From DATGKD01 sp035294855 (lineage in GTDB: Bacteria; Actinomycetota; Acidimicrobiia; Acidimicrobiales; UBA8190): 7,492 nucleotides of DNA. A program made the position numbers and the translations under genes. Position 1 is the stretch's first letter, and each line of letters begins with the position of its first letter. The notes beneath the pieces were generated by a model, which saw nothing but the letters and a program-made list of their open reading frames with translations, made no database searches and was not told the origin of the DNA. Positions 1 to 5,854 of this stretch are shown here, piece after piece. The DNA lies in contig DATGKD010000014.1 in assembly GCA_035294855.1 (NCBI GenBank), positions 1-7,492 on the forward strand, in the 5' to 3' direction.

Positions 1-93
1 CCCATCGTAGGAGACGACCCTCACCGCCCTGTCCACCGATGCCGGAGTTGTCCCCCCTGTTCAGGGTGGATGCGCGGCGCCGGGTGGGGGAGC

Positions 94-102
94 GGGTAGC
101 TT
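94..102 (+). promoter_or_regulatory. Candidate leaderless promoter (-10 element) of scpA
   Basis: GGGTAGCTT contains TAGCTT (97-102), which fits the TAnnnT form of an actinobacterial -10 box. It lies 6 bases before the scpA GTG, so transcription could begin at or next to the start codon. No Shine-Dalgarno sequence has usable spacing: GGAG at 104-107 is one base from the GTG, and a G-rich stretch ending near 92 is about 16 bases away. The same GGGTAGC core precedes aroH. I see no convincing -35 box, which is common for leaderless promoters. This is inference from sequence only. Confidence 0.42.
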
Positions 103-108
103 CGGAGC

Positions 109-894
109 GTGGCCGCGCACGTCACGACGCCGGTCTTCGAAGGACCCTTCGAGGTCCTGCTCGGGCTGGTGTCCGAGCACAAGGTCGACGTCTACGACAT
201 CCGCATCGCCGACATCGTGGACGCCTTCATCGCCGAGATGACGGCGCGCCAGCCCTTCGACGTCGCGGTGGCGAGCGAGTTCCTCGTCATCGCGGCCATC
301 CTCGTCGAGCTCAAGTCGAAGAAGCTCCTGCCCGGCCCCGACGACGTCGACGACGACGAGGAGCTGTACGGGTTCGAAGAGCGCGACCGGCTGCTCGCCC
401 GCCTGCTCGAGCTCCAGGCGTACGCCGCCGCCGCGGACGCCTTCGTCCTGTTCGTCGAGCGGGCCCAGCGGTCGGTGCCGCGTCTCGCCGGGCTCGAGGA
501 GCGGTTCCGGGACCTGGCCCCCGACCTCCTCGAAGGGGTCACCCCCGAACGCCTCGCCGCCGCCTTCCTGCGGGGGACCGCACCCCGCCTCGACCTCACC
601 CTCGACCTGTCACACGTCACCGTGGAAGCGGTCACCGTGTCCGAGGCGGTGGCCGAGCTCGAGGAGAGGCTCCCGGGGTCCGGGTGCACGTCGTTCCGGG
701 AGCTCACGTCGCACTGCACCACCAGGATGCAGATCATCGTGCGCTTCCTCGCCCTCCTCGAGCTGTGCAAGCGGGGATGGGTCACCTTGGACCAGGGCGA
801 GACCTTCGGCGACCTGTCCGTGAGGTGGATCGCGACCTTGTCGGTGCTGTCCTCCGTCGGCGCCGGCGACGGTGTCGAGGAGTACGACGGCTGA
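109..894 (+). CDS. scpA: Segregation and condensation protein A (kleisin subunit of SMC-ScpAB)
   Basis: ScpA is the kleisin that bridges the two heads of the SMC dimer and, with ScpB, forms the bacterial condensin that compacts and helps segregate the nucleoid. The 261-residue product has the usual family length. Its N-terminus carries the hallmark FEGP at residues 10-13, followed by LLGLVSEHKVDVYDIRIADI, matching the ScpA SMC-neck-binding helices. An acidic linker (DDVDDDEE) follows, and a C-terminal winged helix (about residues 195-240, RMQIIVRFLALLELCKRGWV) should bind the SMC cap. The GTG at 109 is the only possible start that keeps FEGP, because an in-frame TAG lies at 97-99. scpB follows closely, as in most bacteria. 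In mycobacteria a parA gene precedes scpA; nothing of it can be recognised in the short upstream stretch here. Identification is secure. Confidence 0.96.
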   Translation: MAAHVTTPVFEGPFEVLLGLVSEHKVDVYDIRIADIVDAFIAEMTARQPFDVAVASEFLVIAAILVELKSKKLLPGPDDVDDDEELYGFEERDRLLARLLELQAYAAAADAFVLFVERAQRSVPRLAGLEERFRDLAPDLLEGVTPERLAAAFLRGTAPRLDLTLDLSHVTVEAVTVSEAVAELEERLPGSGCTSFRELTSHCTTRMQIIVRFLALLELCKRGWVTLDQGETFGDLSVRWIATLSVLSSVGAGDGVEEYDG

Positions 895-907
895 GGACCG
901 TGCCGTC

Positions 908-1534
908 GTGGACTGGGCCATCGAGAAACCCGTCGAGGAACCTGGCACCGACGACGGGGCCATGGCGCTGAGCGAGGAGCACCGGGCCGTGGAGGCCGTG
1001 CTGCTGGCCGCGGTCGAGCCGGTCCCACCCACGCTGTTGGCGGAGCTGCTCGAGGTGCCCGCCGAGCGGGTCGAGGCTCTGTGCGACGAGCTCGCCGCCG
1101 GGTACGAGGCCGACGGCCGGGGCTTCGTGCTGGCGCGCGTGGCCGGCGGCTACCGCTACCAGACCCACCCCGACCTGGCGCCCTTCGTGGAGCGCTTCGC
1201 CATGGAAGGCGTGTCGTCGCGCCTGTCGTCGGCCGCGCTCGAGACCCTCGTCATCGTCGCCTACCGGCAGCCGGTCTCGCGCGCCCAGATCGCCGCCCTG
1301 CGGGGCGTGAACGTCGACGGCGTGGTGCGCCTCCTCGAGCAGCGGGGCTACATCGCCGCCGTGGGCCACGCGCCGGGCCCCGGACAGCCCACCCTCTACG
1401 GGACCACCGCGGCGTTCTTGGAGAAGCTGGGCCTCTATTCGCTCGACGACCTGCCGCCGGTGGGAGAGCTCCTGCCCGGCCCGGAGGTGGTCGAGCAGCT
1501 GGAAGAGCGCCTCCGACCGGGCGCGGATGCCTGA
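908..1534 (+). CDS. scpB: Segregation and condensation protein B
   Basis: ScpB dimerises and binds the central part of ScpA in the SMC-ScpAB complex. The protein has two winged-helix domains. The first (about residues 20-95) includes LSEEHRAVEAVLLAAVEPV and the segment GGYRYQTHPDLAPFVERF. The second (about 105-175) carries the highly conserved RLSSAALETLVIVAYRQPVS, then GVNVDGVVRLLEQRGYI and the closing LYGTTAAFLEKLGL and LDDLP motifs. The start is uncertain. I chose GTG 908 because a GAGGA sequence lies at 893-897, about 10 bases upstream, giving 208 residues, close to the family norm. GTG 872 would overlap scpA by 23 bases, has no visible ribosome site, and begins with atypical codons (AGG, AGT). 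ATG 962 is also possible (190 residues). Its TGA stop is in the same frame as the following rluB. Confidence 0.95.
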   Translation: MDWAIEKPVEEPGTDDGAMALSEEHRAVEAVLLAAVEPVPPTLLAELLEVPAERVEALCDELAAGYEADGRGFVLARVAGGYRYQTHPDLAPFVERFAMEGVSSRLSSAALETLVIVAYRQPVSRAQIAALRGVNVDGVVRLLEQRGYIAAVGHAPGPGQPTLYGTTAAFLEKLGLYSLDDLPPVGELLPGPEVVEQLEERLRPGADA

Positions 1535-1540
1535 GGCCCC

Positions 1541-2359
1541 ACGAGCGAGAACCCTCCGAACCTCCCCGCCCGTTCCGGCCCCGGTGCCACCGCCGACCCG
1601 CGGGGGGAGCGCCTGCAGAAGGTCCTGGCCCGAGTGGGCGTCGGCAGCCGGCGTGCGTGCGAGGAACTGATCGTCGCCGGGCGCGTGCTGGTGAACGGGG
1701 AGCGCGCCGTCCTCGGCCAGCGCGTCGACGTCGAACGCGACCGGGTGACCCTGGACGGCGCGCCGTTGGCGGTCGCCCCCGACCTCGTCCACTACCTGCT
1801 CCACAAGCCGGCCGGCGTGGTGACCACGGCCGACGACCCCGAGGGCCGCCCCACGGTCACCGGGCTCGTGCCCTCCGAGCCACGCGTCTTTCCGGTGGGC
1901 CGCCTCGACGCCGACAGCGAGGGGCTCCTCGTCCTCACCAACGACGGCGAGCTCACGCACCGGCTCACGCACCCGTCGTTCGGCGTCGACAAGGAATACC
2001 TCGTGGAGACCGACGGCGTGCCCAGCGCGGGCGCCCTCCGGCGCCTACGGCAGGGCGTCGAGCTCGACGACGGCGTGACGGCCCCGGCGAAGGTGGGGGT
2101 GGTCGCCCCGGGCGTGCTGCGCATCGTCGTCCACGAAGGCCGCAACCGGCAGGTGCGGCGGATGTGCGAGGCGGTGGGCCACCCCGTGCGCCGCTTGGTG
2201 CGGACCCGCATCGGTCCGGTGTCCGACGCGCGTCTGCGCGCCGGGCAGTGGCGGCCGTTGACCGCGGCCGAGGTGCGCGCCCTGGCGCGCACCGCGTCCC
2301 GACGCGACGGCGCAGGCCAACAGGGCTCGGGCGGCCGGCGGCGGAGCCGCCCTGGGTAG
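1541..2359 (+). CDS. rluB: 23S rRNA pseudouridine synthase, RsuA/RluB family (start codon non-canonical)
   Basis: This enzyme isomerises a specific uridine in the peptidyl-transferase region of 23S rRNA. It has an N-terminal S4 RNA-binding domain (about residues 23-70, counting from 1541; ERLQKVLARVGVGSRRACEE, then GRVLVNG). The catalytic domain has HKPAGVVTT (from residue 88), VGRLDADSEGLLVLTNDG with the expected catalytic Asp at residue 123 (codon 1907-1909), and NRQVRRMCEAVGHPVRRLVR (from 202). The tail after about residue 250 is basic and low in complexity. The first canonical start, GTG 1634, would remove ERLQKVLAR, the first S4 helix. No ATG, GTG or TTG lies in frame between the scpB TGA (1532-1534) and 1634. 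ACG 1541 begins TSENPPNLPARSGPG, which reads like a normal N-terminus with ATG changed to ACG, and the upstream codons have coding-like third positions. Family assignment is firm; the start is inferred. RluB rather than another RsuA-type synthase is inferred from the scpB neighbour. Confidence 0.88.
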   Translation, partial: TSENPPNLPARSGPGATADPRGERLQKVLARVGVGSRRACEELIVAGRVLVNGERAVLGQRVDVERDRVTLDGAPLAVAPDLVHYLLHKPAGVVTTADDPEGRPTVTGLVPSEPRVFPVGRLDADSEGLLVLTNDGELTHRLTHPSFGVDKEYLVETDGVPSAGALRRLRQGVELDDGVTAPAKVGVVAPGVLRIVVHEGRNRQVRRMCEAVGHPVRRLVRTRIGPVSDARLRAGQWRPLTAAEVRALARTASRRDGAGQQGSGGRRRSRPG

Positions 2360-2362
2360 CAT
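2354..2362 (+). promoter_or_regulatory. Candidate leaderless promoter (-10 element) of the aroH-tyrA-aroA-cmk-plsC unit
   Basis: GGGTAGCAT contains TAGCAT (2357-2362), a TAnnnT-type -10 box 8 bases before the aroH ATG; its TAG is also the rluB stop codon. aroH has no Shine-Dalgarno sequence in the gap (GGAG at 2342-2345 is too far), which fits leaderless translation. The GGGTAGC core is identical to the one before scpA. No clear -35 is visible. A second transcription unit beginning here is inference. Confidence 0.42.
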
Positions 2363-2370
2363 GCGGTCGC

Positions 2371-2739
2371 ATGGCCCCCGTCGTCCGCGCCGTGCGCGGC
2401 GCCACGACCGTCGACGCGGACACCCCCGAGCAGGTCACCGAGCGCACGTGCGCGCTCCTGGGCGAGCTGCTGGAGCGCAACGGCCTGGCCCACGAGGACC
2501 TCATCAGCATCGTGTTCACCGCGACCGAGGACGTCGTCTCGATGTTCCCGGCCACCGCGGCCCGCACCATGGGCCTGGGCGACGTGCCGCTGCTGTGCGC
2601 ACGGGAGATCGCGGTGGTGGGCGCCACCCCCCGGTGCCTGCGCGTGCTGGTCCACGCCACCACCGAGCGGGCCCGCGGCGAGCTCCACCACGTCTACCTC
2701 GAAGGCGCCCGGGGCCTGCGCGATGACCTCCCCGCCTGA
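2371..2739 (+). CDS. aroH: Monofunctional chorismate mutase, AroH class
   Basis: Catalyses the Claisen rearrangement of chorismate to prephenate, the branch point to tyrosine and phenylalanine. The 122-residue product fits the small, trimeric Bacillus-type AroH family (B. subtilis AroH, 127 residues), not the helical AroQ type. Visible family motifs are VRGATTV (residues 8-14), TATEDVVSMFPATAAR (50-65), VPLLCAREI (72-80), RCLRVLVH (88-95) and HHVYLEGARGLRDDL (106-120). By alignment from memory with B. subtilis AroH, active-site positions Arg7, Phe57, Arg63, Cys75, Glu78, Arg90 and Tyr108 correspond to Arg9, Phe59, Arg65, Cys76, Glu79, Arg91 and Tyr109. The variable Lys60 position is Thr62. 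The frame stays open far upstream (to 1081) only because of GC bias; homology starts at 2371. It starts 11 bases after rluB and overlaps tyrA by 17 bases. Confidence 0.95.
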   Translation: MAPVVRAVRGATTVDADTPEQVTERTCALLGELLERNGLAHEDLISIVFTATEDVVSMFPATAARTMGLGDVPLLCAREIAVVGATPRCLRVLVHATTERARGELHHVYLEGARGLRDDLPA

Positions 2740-3835
2740 CCCGGCGTCGCCAACCGACCGATCCGGCCCACCGCGCGCCGCGGTGGTGGGGACGGGGCTC
2801 ATCGGCGGGTCGATCGGCCTGGCGTTGCGCGCCCGGGGGTGGCACGTCACCGGCCGAGACCTGGACCCCGCCCGGGCCGACCGGGCCAAGGCCATCGGGG
2901 CGCTCGACGTGGTGGGCGCCGATCCCCGGGCCGCGGTCACGTTCGTGGCCACGCCGGTGGGCGCCGTGGTCGGCGAGGCGACCGCGCTCCTCGGGCTCCG
3001 CGAAGCCCCGGCCGACGCCGTCGTCACCGACGTGGCCGGGGTGAAGGCGCCCGTGACCAGCCGGCTGGCCCATCCCCGCTTCGTGGGGGGCCACCCCATG
3101 GCGGGCTCGGAACAGGTGGGCGTGGACGGCGCGGACGCTGACCTGTTCGTGGGGGCCACCTGGGTGCTCACACCCACTGCGGCCACCGATCCCGCCGCCT
3201 ACACCCGCCTGCGAGCCGTGCTGTCCGACCTCGGTGCCGACGTCGTGGCCCTGTCGCCCGAGCAGCACGACACGCTCGTGGCCCTGGTGTCCCACGTGCC
3301 GCATCTGGCGGCGGCCTCGCTCATGAACCTGGCGGACCGGGCCGCCGAGCAGCACGCCGCGCTGCTGCGCCTGGCGGCGGGCGGATTCCGGGACATGACC
3401 CGGGTGGCCGCCGGCCAACCCGAGATCTGGCCCGACGTGTGCGCCGAGAACGCGCCGGCGATCGTCGCCGCGCTCGACGACCTCGTCGCCGGGCTCTCGC
3501 TGGTGCGCGACCGCGTGGCGGCGGGAGACCGGGTGGGGATCCTCGAGGTGCTGGCGCGCGCCGCGGCCGCCCGGCGCTCGCTTCCCACCGCGGCGGTGCG
3601 CCCCGAACGACTGGCCGAGCTGCGCGTCCCCATCCCCGACCGGCCGGGGCTCATCGCCGAGATCACCACCTTGGCGAGCGATCTCGGCGTGAACATCGAC
3701 GACATCGAGGTCGCCCACAGCGCCGAGGGCGAGCGGGGCGTGCTCGTGCTCGTCGTCGACGCCGACGCCGTGGAACGGCTCCACGACGCCCTCGCCGACC
3801 GGGGACACCGTTCGGCGGCGAGACCGCTCGCGTGA
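2723..3835 (+). CDS. tyrA: Prephenate dehydrogenase with C-terminal ACT domain
   Basis: Oxidatively decarboxylates prephenate to 4-hydroxyphenylpyruvate, the precursor of tyrosine. The 370-residue protein has a Rossmann fold with GTGLIGGS at residues 23-30 and an acidic residue at the end of the second strand (GRDLD, Asp46), which by analogy with other TyrA proteins suggests NAD+ preference. GGHPMAGSE (His124) holds the likely catalytic histidine. SHVPHLAAASL (from 190) and GGFRDMTRVA are typical of the helical dimerisation and substrate-binding domain. From about residue 297 an ACT domain follows (LRVPIPDRPGLIAEITTLASDLGVNID), probably a site for feedback control by an amino acid such as tyrosine. 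ATG 2723 lies inside the end of aroH, so the two are likely translationally coupled. The N-terminal 17 residues are Pro/Ser-rich and probably disordered. The stop overlaps the aroA GTG start. Confidence 0.95.
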   Translation: MTSPPDPASPTDRSGPPRAAVVGTGLIGGSIGLALRARGWHVTGRDLDPARADRAKAIGALDVVGADPRAAVTFVATPVGAVVGEATALLGLREAPADAVVTDVAGVKAPVTSRLAHPRFVGGHPMAGSEQVGVDGADADLFVGATWVLTPTAATDPAAYTRLRAVLSDLGADVVALSPEQHDTLVALVSHVPHLAAASLMNLADRAAEQHAALLRLAAGGFRDMTRVAAGQPEIWPDVCAENAPAIVAALDDLVAGLSLVRDRVAAGDRVGILEVLARAAAARRSLPTAAVRPERLAELRVPIPDRPGLIAEITTLASDLGVNIDDIEVAHSAEGERGVLVLVVDADAVERLHDALADRGHRSAARPLA

Positions 3836-5184
3836 ACACGGCGCATACCGCGGGGGCGGCCGGTCCCGGCGCCGCGTTGGCCGTGGACGGCGGCCGCCCC
3901 CTCCGCGGGACGCTGCGCGTGCCCGGCGACAAGTCCCTGTCGCACCGCGCGCTCATCGTCGGGGCGCTGGCGCGCGGCGTCTCGCGGGTGGGGGGGCTGT
4001 CCGACGGGGACGACGTGGCGCGCACCGCGGCGGCGTTACGCGCCCTGGGCGCGACGATCGAAACGGACACCGGCGACGGCGCAGTGGTGAGGGGCGGCCC
4101 CGACCACCTGCATTCGCCGGGCCGCCCGCTCGACCTCGGCAACTCGGGCACGTCGATGCGGCTGCTCGCCGGGGTGGTGGCGGGGTGGCCGTGGAAGGTC
4201 GTCCTCGGCGGCGACGCGTCGCTGTCGGCGCGGCCCATGGATCGCATCGCCGAACCGCTCGAACAGATGGGGGCCACCGTCACCGGCGAGGGCGCGCACC
4301 GCCTGCCGCCCCTCACCGTCTCGGGCGGCGCGTTGCGAGGCATCGACTACACCCCCCCCGTGGCCAGCGCCCAGGTGAAGTCGTGCGTGCTGCTGGCCGG
4401 GTTGCGCGCCAGCGGCGAGACCGTCGTGCGCGAGCCGGTCCCGACGCGCGTCCACACCGAGGAGCTGCTCGAGCGGGCGGGGGCGCAGCTGCGCACCGGT
4501 GACGGTCCCGAAGGCCACGTGGTGCGCGTGCGGGCGTCGGAGCTGGCGCCCATCGCCCTCGACATCCCCGGTGACCCGTCGCAAGCGGCGTTCTGGCTCG
4601 TCGCCGCGTGTGTGGTACCGGGCAGCGAGGTCACCGTCACGCGCGTCTACACCGGACCGGCGCGCCGAGGTGCCATCGACGTCCTGGCCCGCATGGGCGC
4701 GCAGCTCGAGGAGGTGCCCAGGCAGGGACCCGACGACCTGGCCGCGACGGCCGACGTCACGGCGCGCGCTTCTCGGCTCGTGGGGACCGAGGTGCGGGCC
4801 GAGGAGATCACCGGGCTCGACGAGGTGCCCGCCCTGGCGGTGGCGGCGGCCTGTGCCGAGGGCACGACCGTCTTCTTCGACGTGGGCGAGCTGCGCGTGA
4901 AGGAGTCCGACCGCCTGGCCGCCGTGGCCGCGCTCGTCCGGGCGTTCGGGGCGGGCGCCGAGGTGTCCGGCGACGACCTCGTCGTGGAGGGGGCGGCCCG
5001 CCTCGCGCCCGCGGTCTTCGACGCCGGCATGGACCATCGCATCGCCATGGCCGCGGCCGTGGCCGGACTGGCCGCCCCCCGGCGGGACGCGCCGAGCGTC
5101 GTCACCGGGTGGGAGTCCGTCGCCACCAGCTACCCGGGTTTCGCCCGCGACCTGGCCGCGCTCACCGAGAAGCCGGCCCGATGA
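3832..5184 (+). CDS. aroA: 3-phosphoshikimate 1-carboxyvinyltransferase (EPSP synthase)
   Basis: Joins phosphoenolpyruvate and shikimate-3-phosphate to form EPSP, the sixth step of the shikimate pathway. The 450-residue product has all main motifs: PGDKSLSHR (31-39), GNSGTSMRLL (from 103), GDASLSARPMDRI (Arg134, Asp137), SAQVKS (from 179), RVHTEELL, GDPSQAAFWLVAA, GLDEVPALAVAAA (Asp330, the likely catalytic acid), RVKESDRL (Lys357, Glu358, Arg361) and MDHRIAMA. GTG 3832 overlaps the tyrA stop in a GTGA arrangement and gives a normal N-terminus; the frame is open further upstream only as a shadow of tyrA. The GNSGT loop keeps Gly at the position corresponding to E. coli Gly96, not the Ala of the glyphosate-insensitive CP4 enzyme. 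The motif set resembles Bacillus-type enzymes more than the mycobacterial one. Next comes cmk, an old and widespread neighbour. Confidence 0.97.
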   Translation: MNTAHTAGAAGPGAALAVDGGRPLRGTLRVPGDKSLSHRALIVGALARGVSRVGGLSDGDDVARTAAALRALGATIETDTGDGAVVRGGPDHLHSPGRPLDLGNSGTSMRLLAGVVAGWPWKVVLGGDASLSARPMDRIAEPLEQMGATVTGEGAHRLPPLTVSGGALRGIDYTPPVASAQVKSCVLLAGLRASGETVVREPVPTRVHTEELLERAGAQLRTGDGPEGHVVRVRASELAPIALDIPGDPSQAAFWLVAACVVPGSEVTVTRVYTGPARRGAIDVLARMGAQLEEVPRQGPDDLAATADVTARASRLVGTEVRAEEITGLDEVPALAVAAACAEGTTVFFDVGELRVKESDRLAAVAALVRAFGAGAEVSGDDLVVEGAARLAPAVFDAGMDHRIAMAAAVAGLAAPRRDAPSVVTGWESVATSYPGFARDLAALTEKPAR

Positions 5185-5194
5185 TCGGCCACCG

Positions 5195-5854
5195 GTGAAC
5201 GACCGCAGCCACATCCGGGTGGTGGCGATCGACGGGCCCGCCGGCGCGGGGAAGTCCACGCTCGCCCGCTCGGTGGCGGAGCACCTCGGGCTGGAGCGCC
5301 TCGACACCGGGGCGATGTACCGGGCGGTGACGTGGGCCGCGCTCAACAGGCGCATCGAGCCCGGCGCCGCCGACGCGGTGACGCGCCTGGCGCGTGCGCT
5401 CGACATCGAGGTCGCGGCACGTGTGCTCGTGGACGGGGAGGACGCCACCGCGGGCATCCGCACACCCGAGGTCGACGCGGCGGTGTCGGTGGTCGCCGCC
5501 AATCCCGACGTGCGCGTCGAGATGGTGCGGCGCCAGCGGGCGTGGCTGGCCGAACGAGGCCGGGGCGTGATGGAGGGACGAGACATCGGGACGGTCGTGC
5601 TGCCCGACGCGGATGTGAAGATCTACCTCACGGCGGCCCCCGAGACCCGCGCCCAGCGCCGGGCGCGCGAACGGGGCCAGGGCGACCGCGTCGGCGACGT
5701 GGAGGCCGCCTTGAGCCGCCGCGACCGCCTCGACTCGACGCGCGCCGCGTCGCCCTTGCCGTCCCCCCAGGACGTGGCGGCGGACGCCAAGGTGATCGAC
5801 TCGACGGGGAAGTCCGCCCGCGAGGTGTTCGAGGAGGTGCTGGCGTGGCTGTGA
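5195..5854 (+). CDS. cmk: Cytidylate kinase (CMP/dCMP kinase)
   Basis: Phosphorylates CMP and dCMP with ATP, recycling cytidine nucleotides for nucleic acid and CDP-lipid synthesis in the cytoplasm. The 219-residue product has the family length. It has the P-loop GPAGAGKST (residues 14-22), then RLDTGAMYRAVTWAAL (CMP-binding region, Asp37-Arg43), VEMVRRQRAWL, MEGRDIGTVVLPDADVKIYL (GRDIGT from residue 128), and the signature SRRDRLDSTRAASPL with the DSxR...PL nucleotide-contacting residues. GTG 5195 starts 10 bases after aroA; the ATG at 5181 is in another frame. No strong ribosome site is visible, so coupling to aroA is likely. The 3' end carries GAGGAGG (5831-5837), which appears to serve as the ribosome site of the following plsC. 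Confidence 0.96.
   Translation: MNDRSHIRVVAIDGPAGAGKSTLARSVAEHLGLERLDTGAMYRAVTWAALNRRIEPGAADAVTRLARALDIEVAARVLVDGEDATAGIRTPEVDAAVSVVAANPDVRVEMVRRQRAWLAERGRGVMEGRDIGTVVLPDADVKIYLTAAPETRAQRRARERGQGDRVGDVEAALSRRDRLDSTRAASPLPSPQDVAADAKVIDSTGKSAREVFEEVLAWL

Noticed and set aside
1..108. Tail of an upstream gene such as parA
   Set aside because: Stops occur at 8-10 and 97-99 in two frames, but the short translations match nothing I recognise, so no gene is called.
39..971. 310-codon plus-strand open frame covering scpA
   Set aside because: Arg/Pro-rich shadow; scpA in the other frame has a clear FEGP motif and winged helix.
782..1972. 396-codon minus-strand open frame opposite scpB and rluB
   Set aside because: No recognisable domain, and both opposing genes have strong family motifs.
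1081..2739. Possibility that the chorismate mutase frame is a 552-residue fusion protein
   Set aside because: The upstream 430 residues are an Arg/Pro/Gly-rich shadow of scpB and rluB; AroH homology begins at the ATG at 2371.
1792..3186. 464-codon open frame on the minus strand across rluB, aroH and tyrA
   Set aside because: Low-complexity Ser/Thr/Arg-rich product with no recognisable motif, lying opposite three well-supported genes; a typical GC-bias shadow.
2516..3808. 430-codon minus-strand open frame opposite tyrA
   Set aside because: Gly/His/Arg-rich with no family motifs; antisense to a clear prephenate dehydrogenase.
3439..5184. N-terminally extended EPSP synthase
   Set aside because: The extension is the shadow of the tyrA 3' half; GTG 3832 gives a standard-length enzyme.
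4036..5586. 516-codon minus-strand open frame opposite aroA and cmk
   Set aside because: Compositionally biased translation without domains; explained by GC-rich third positions of aroA and cmk.
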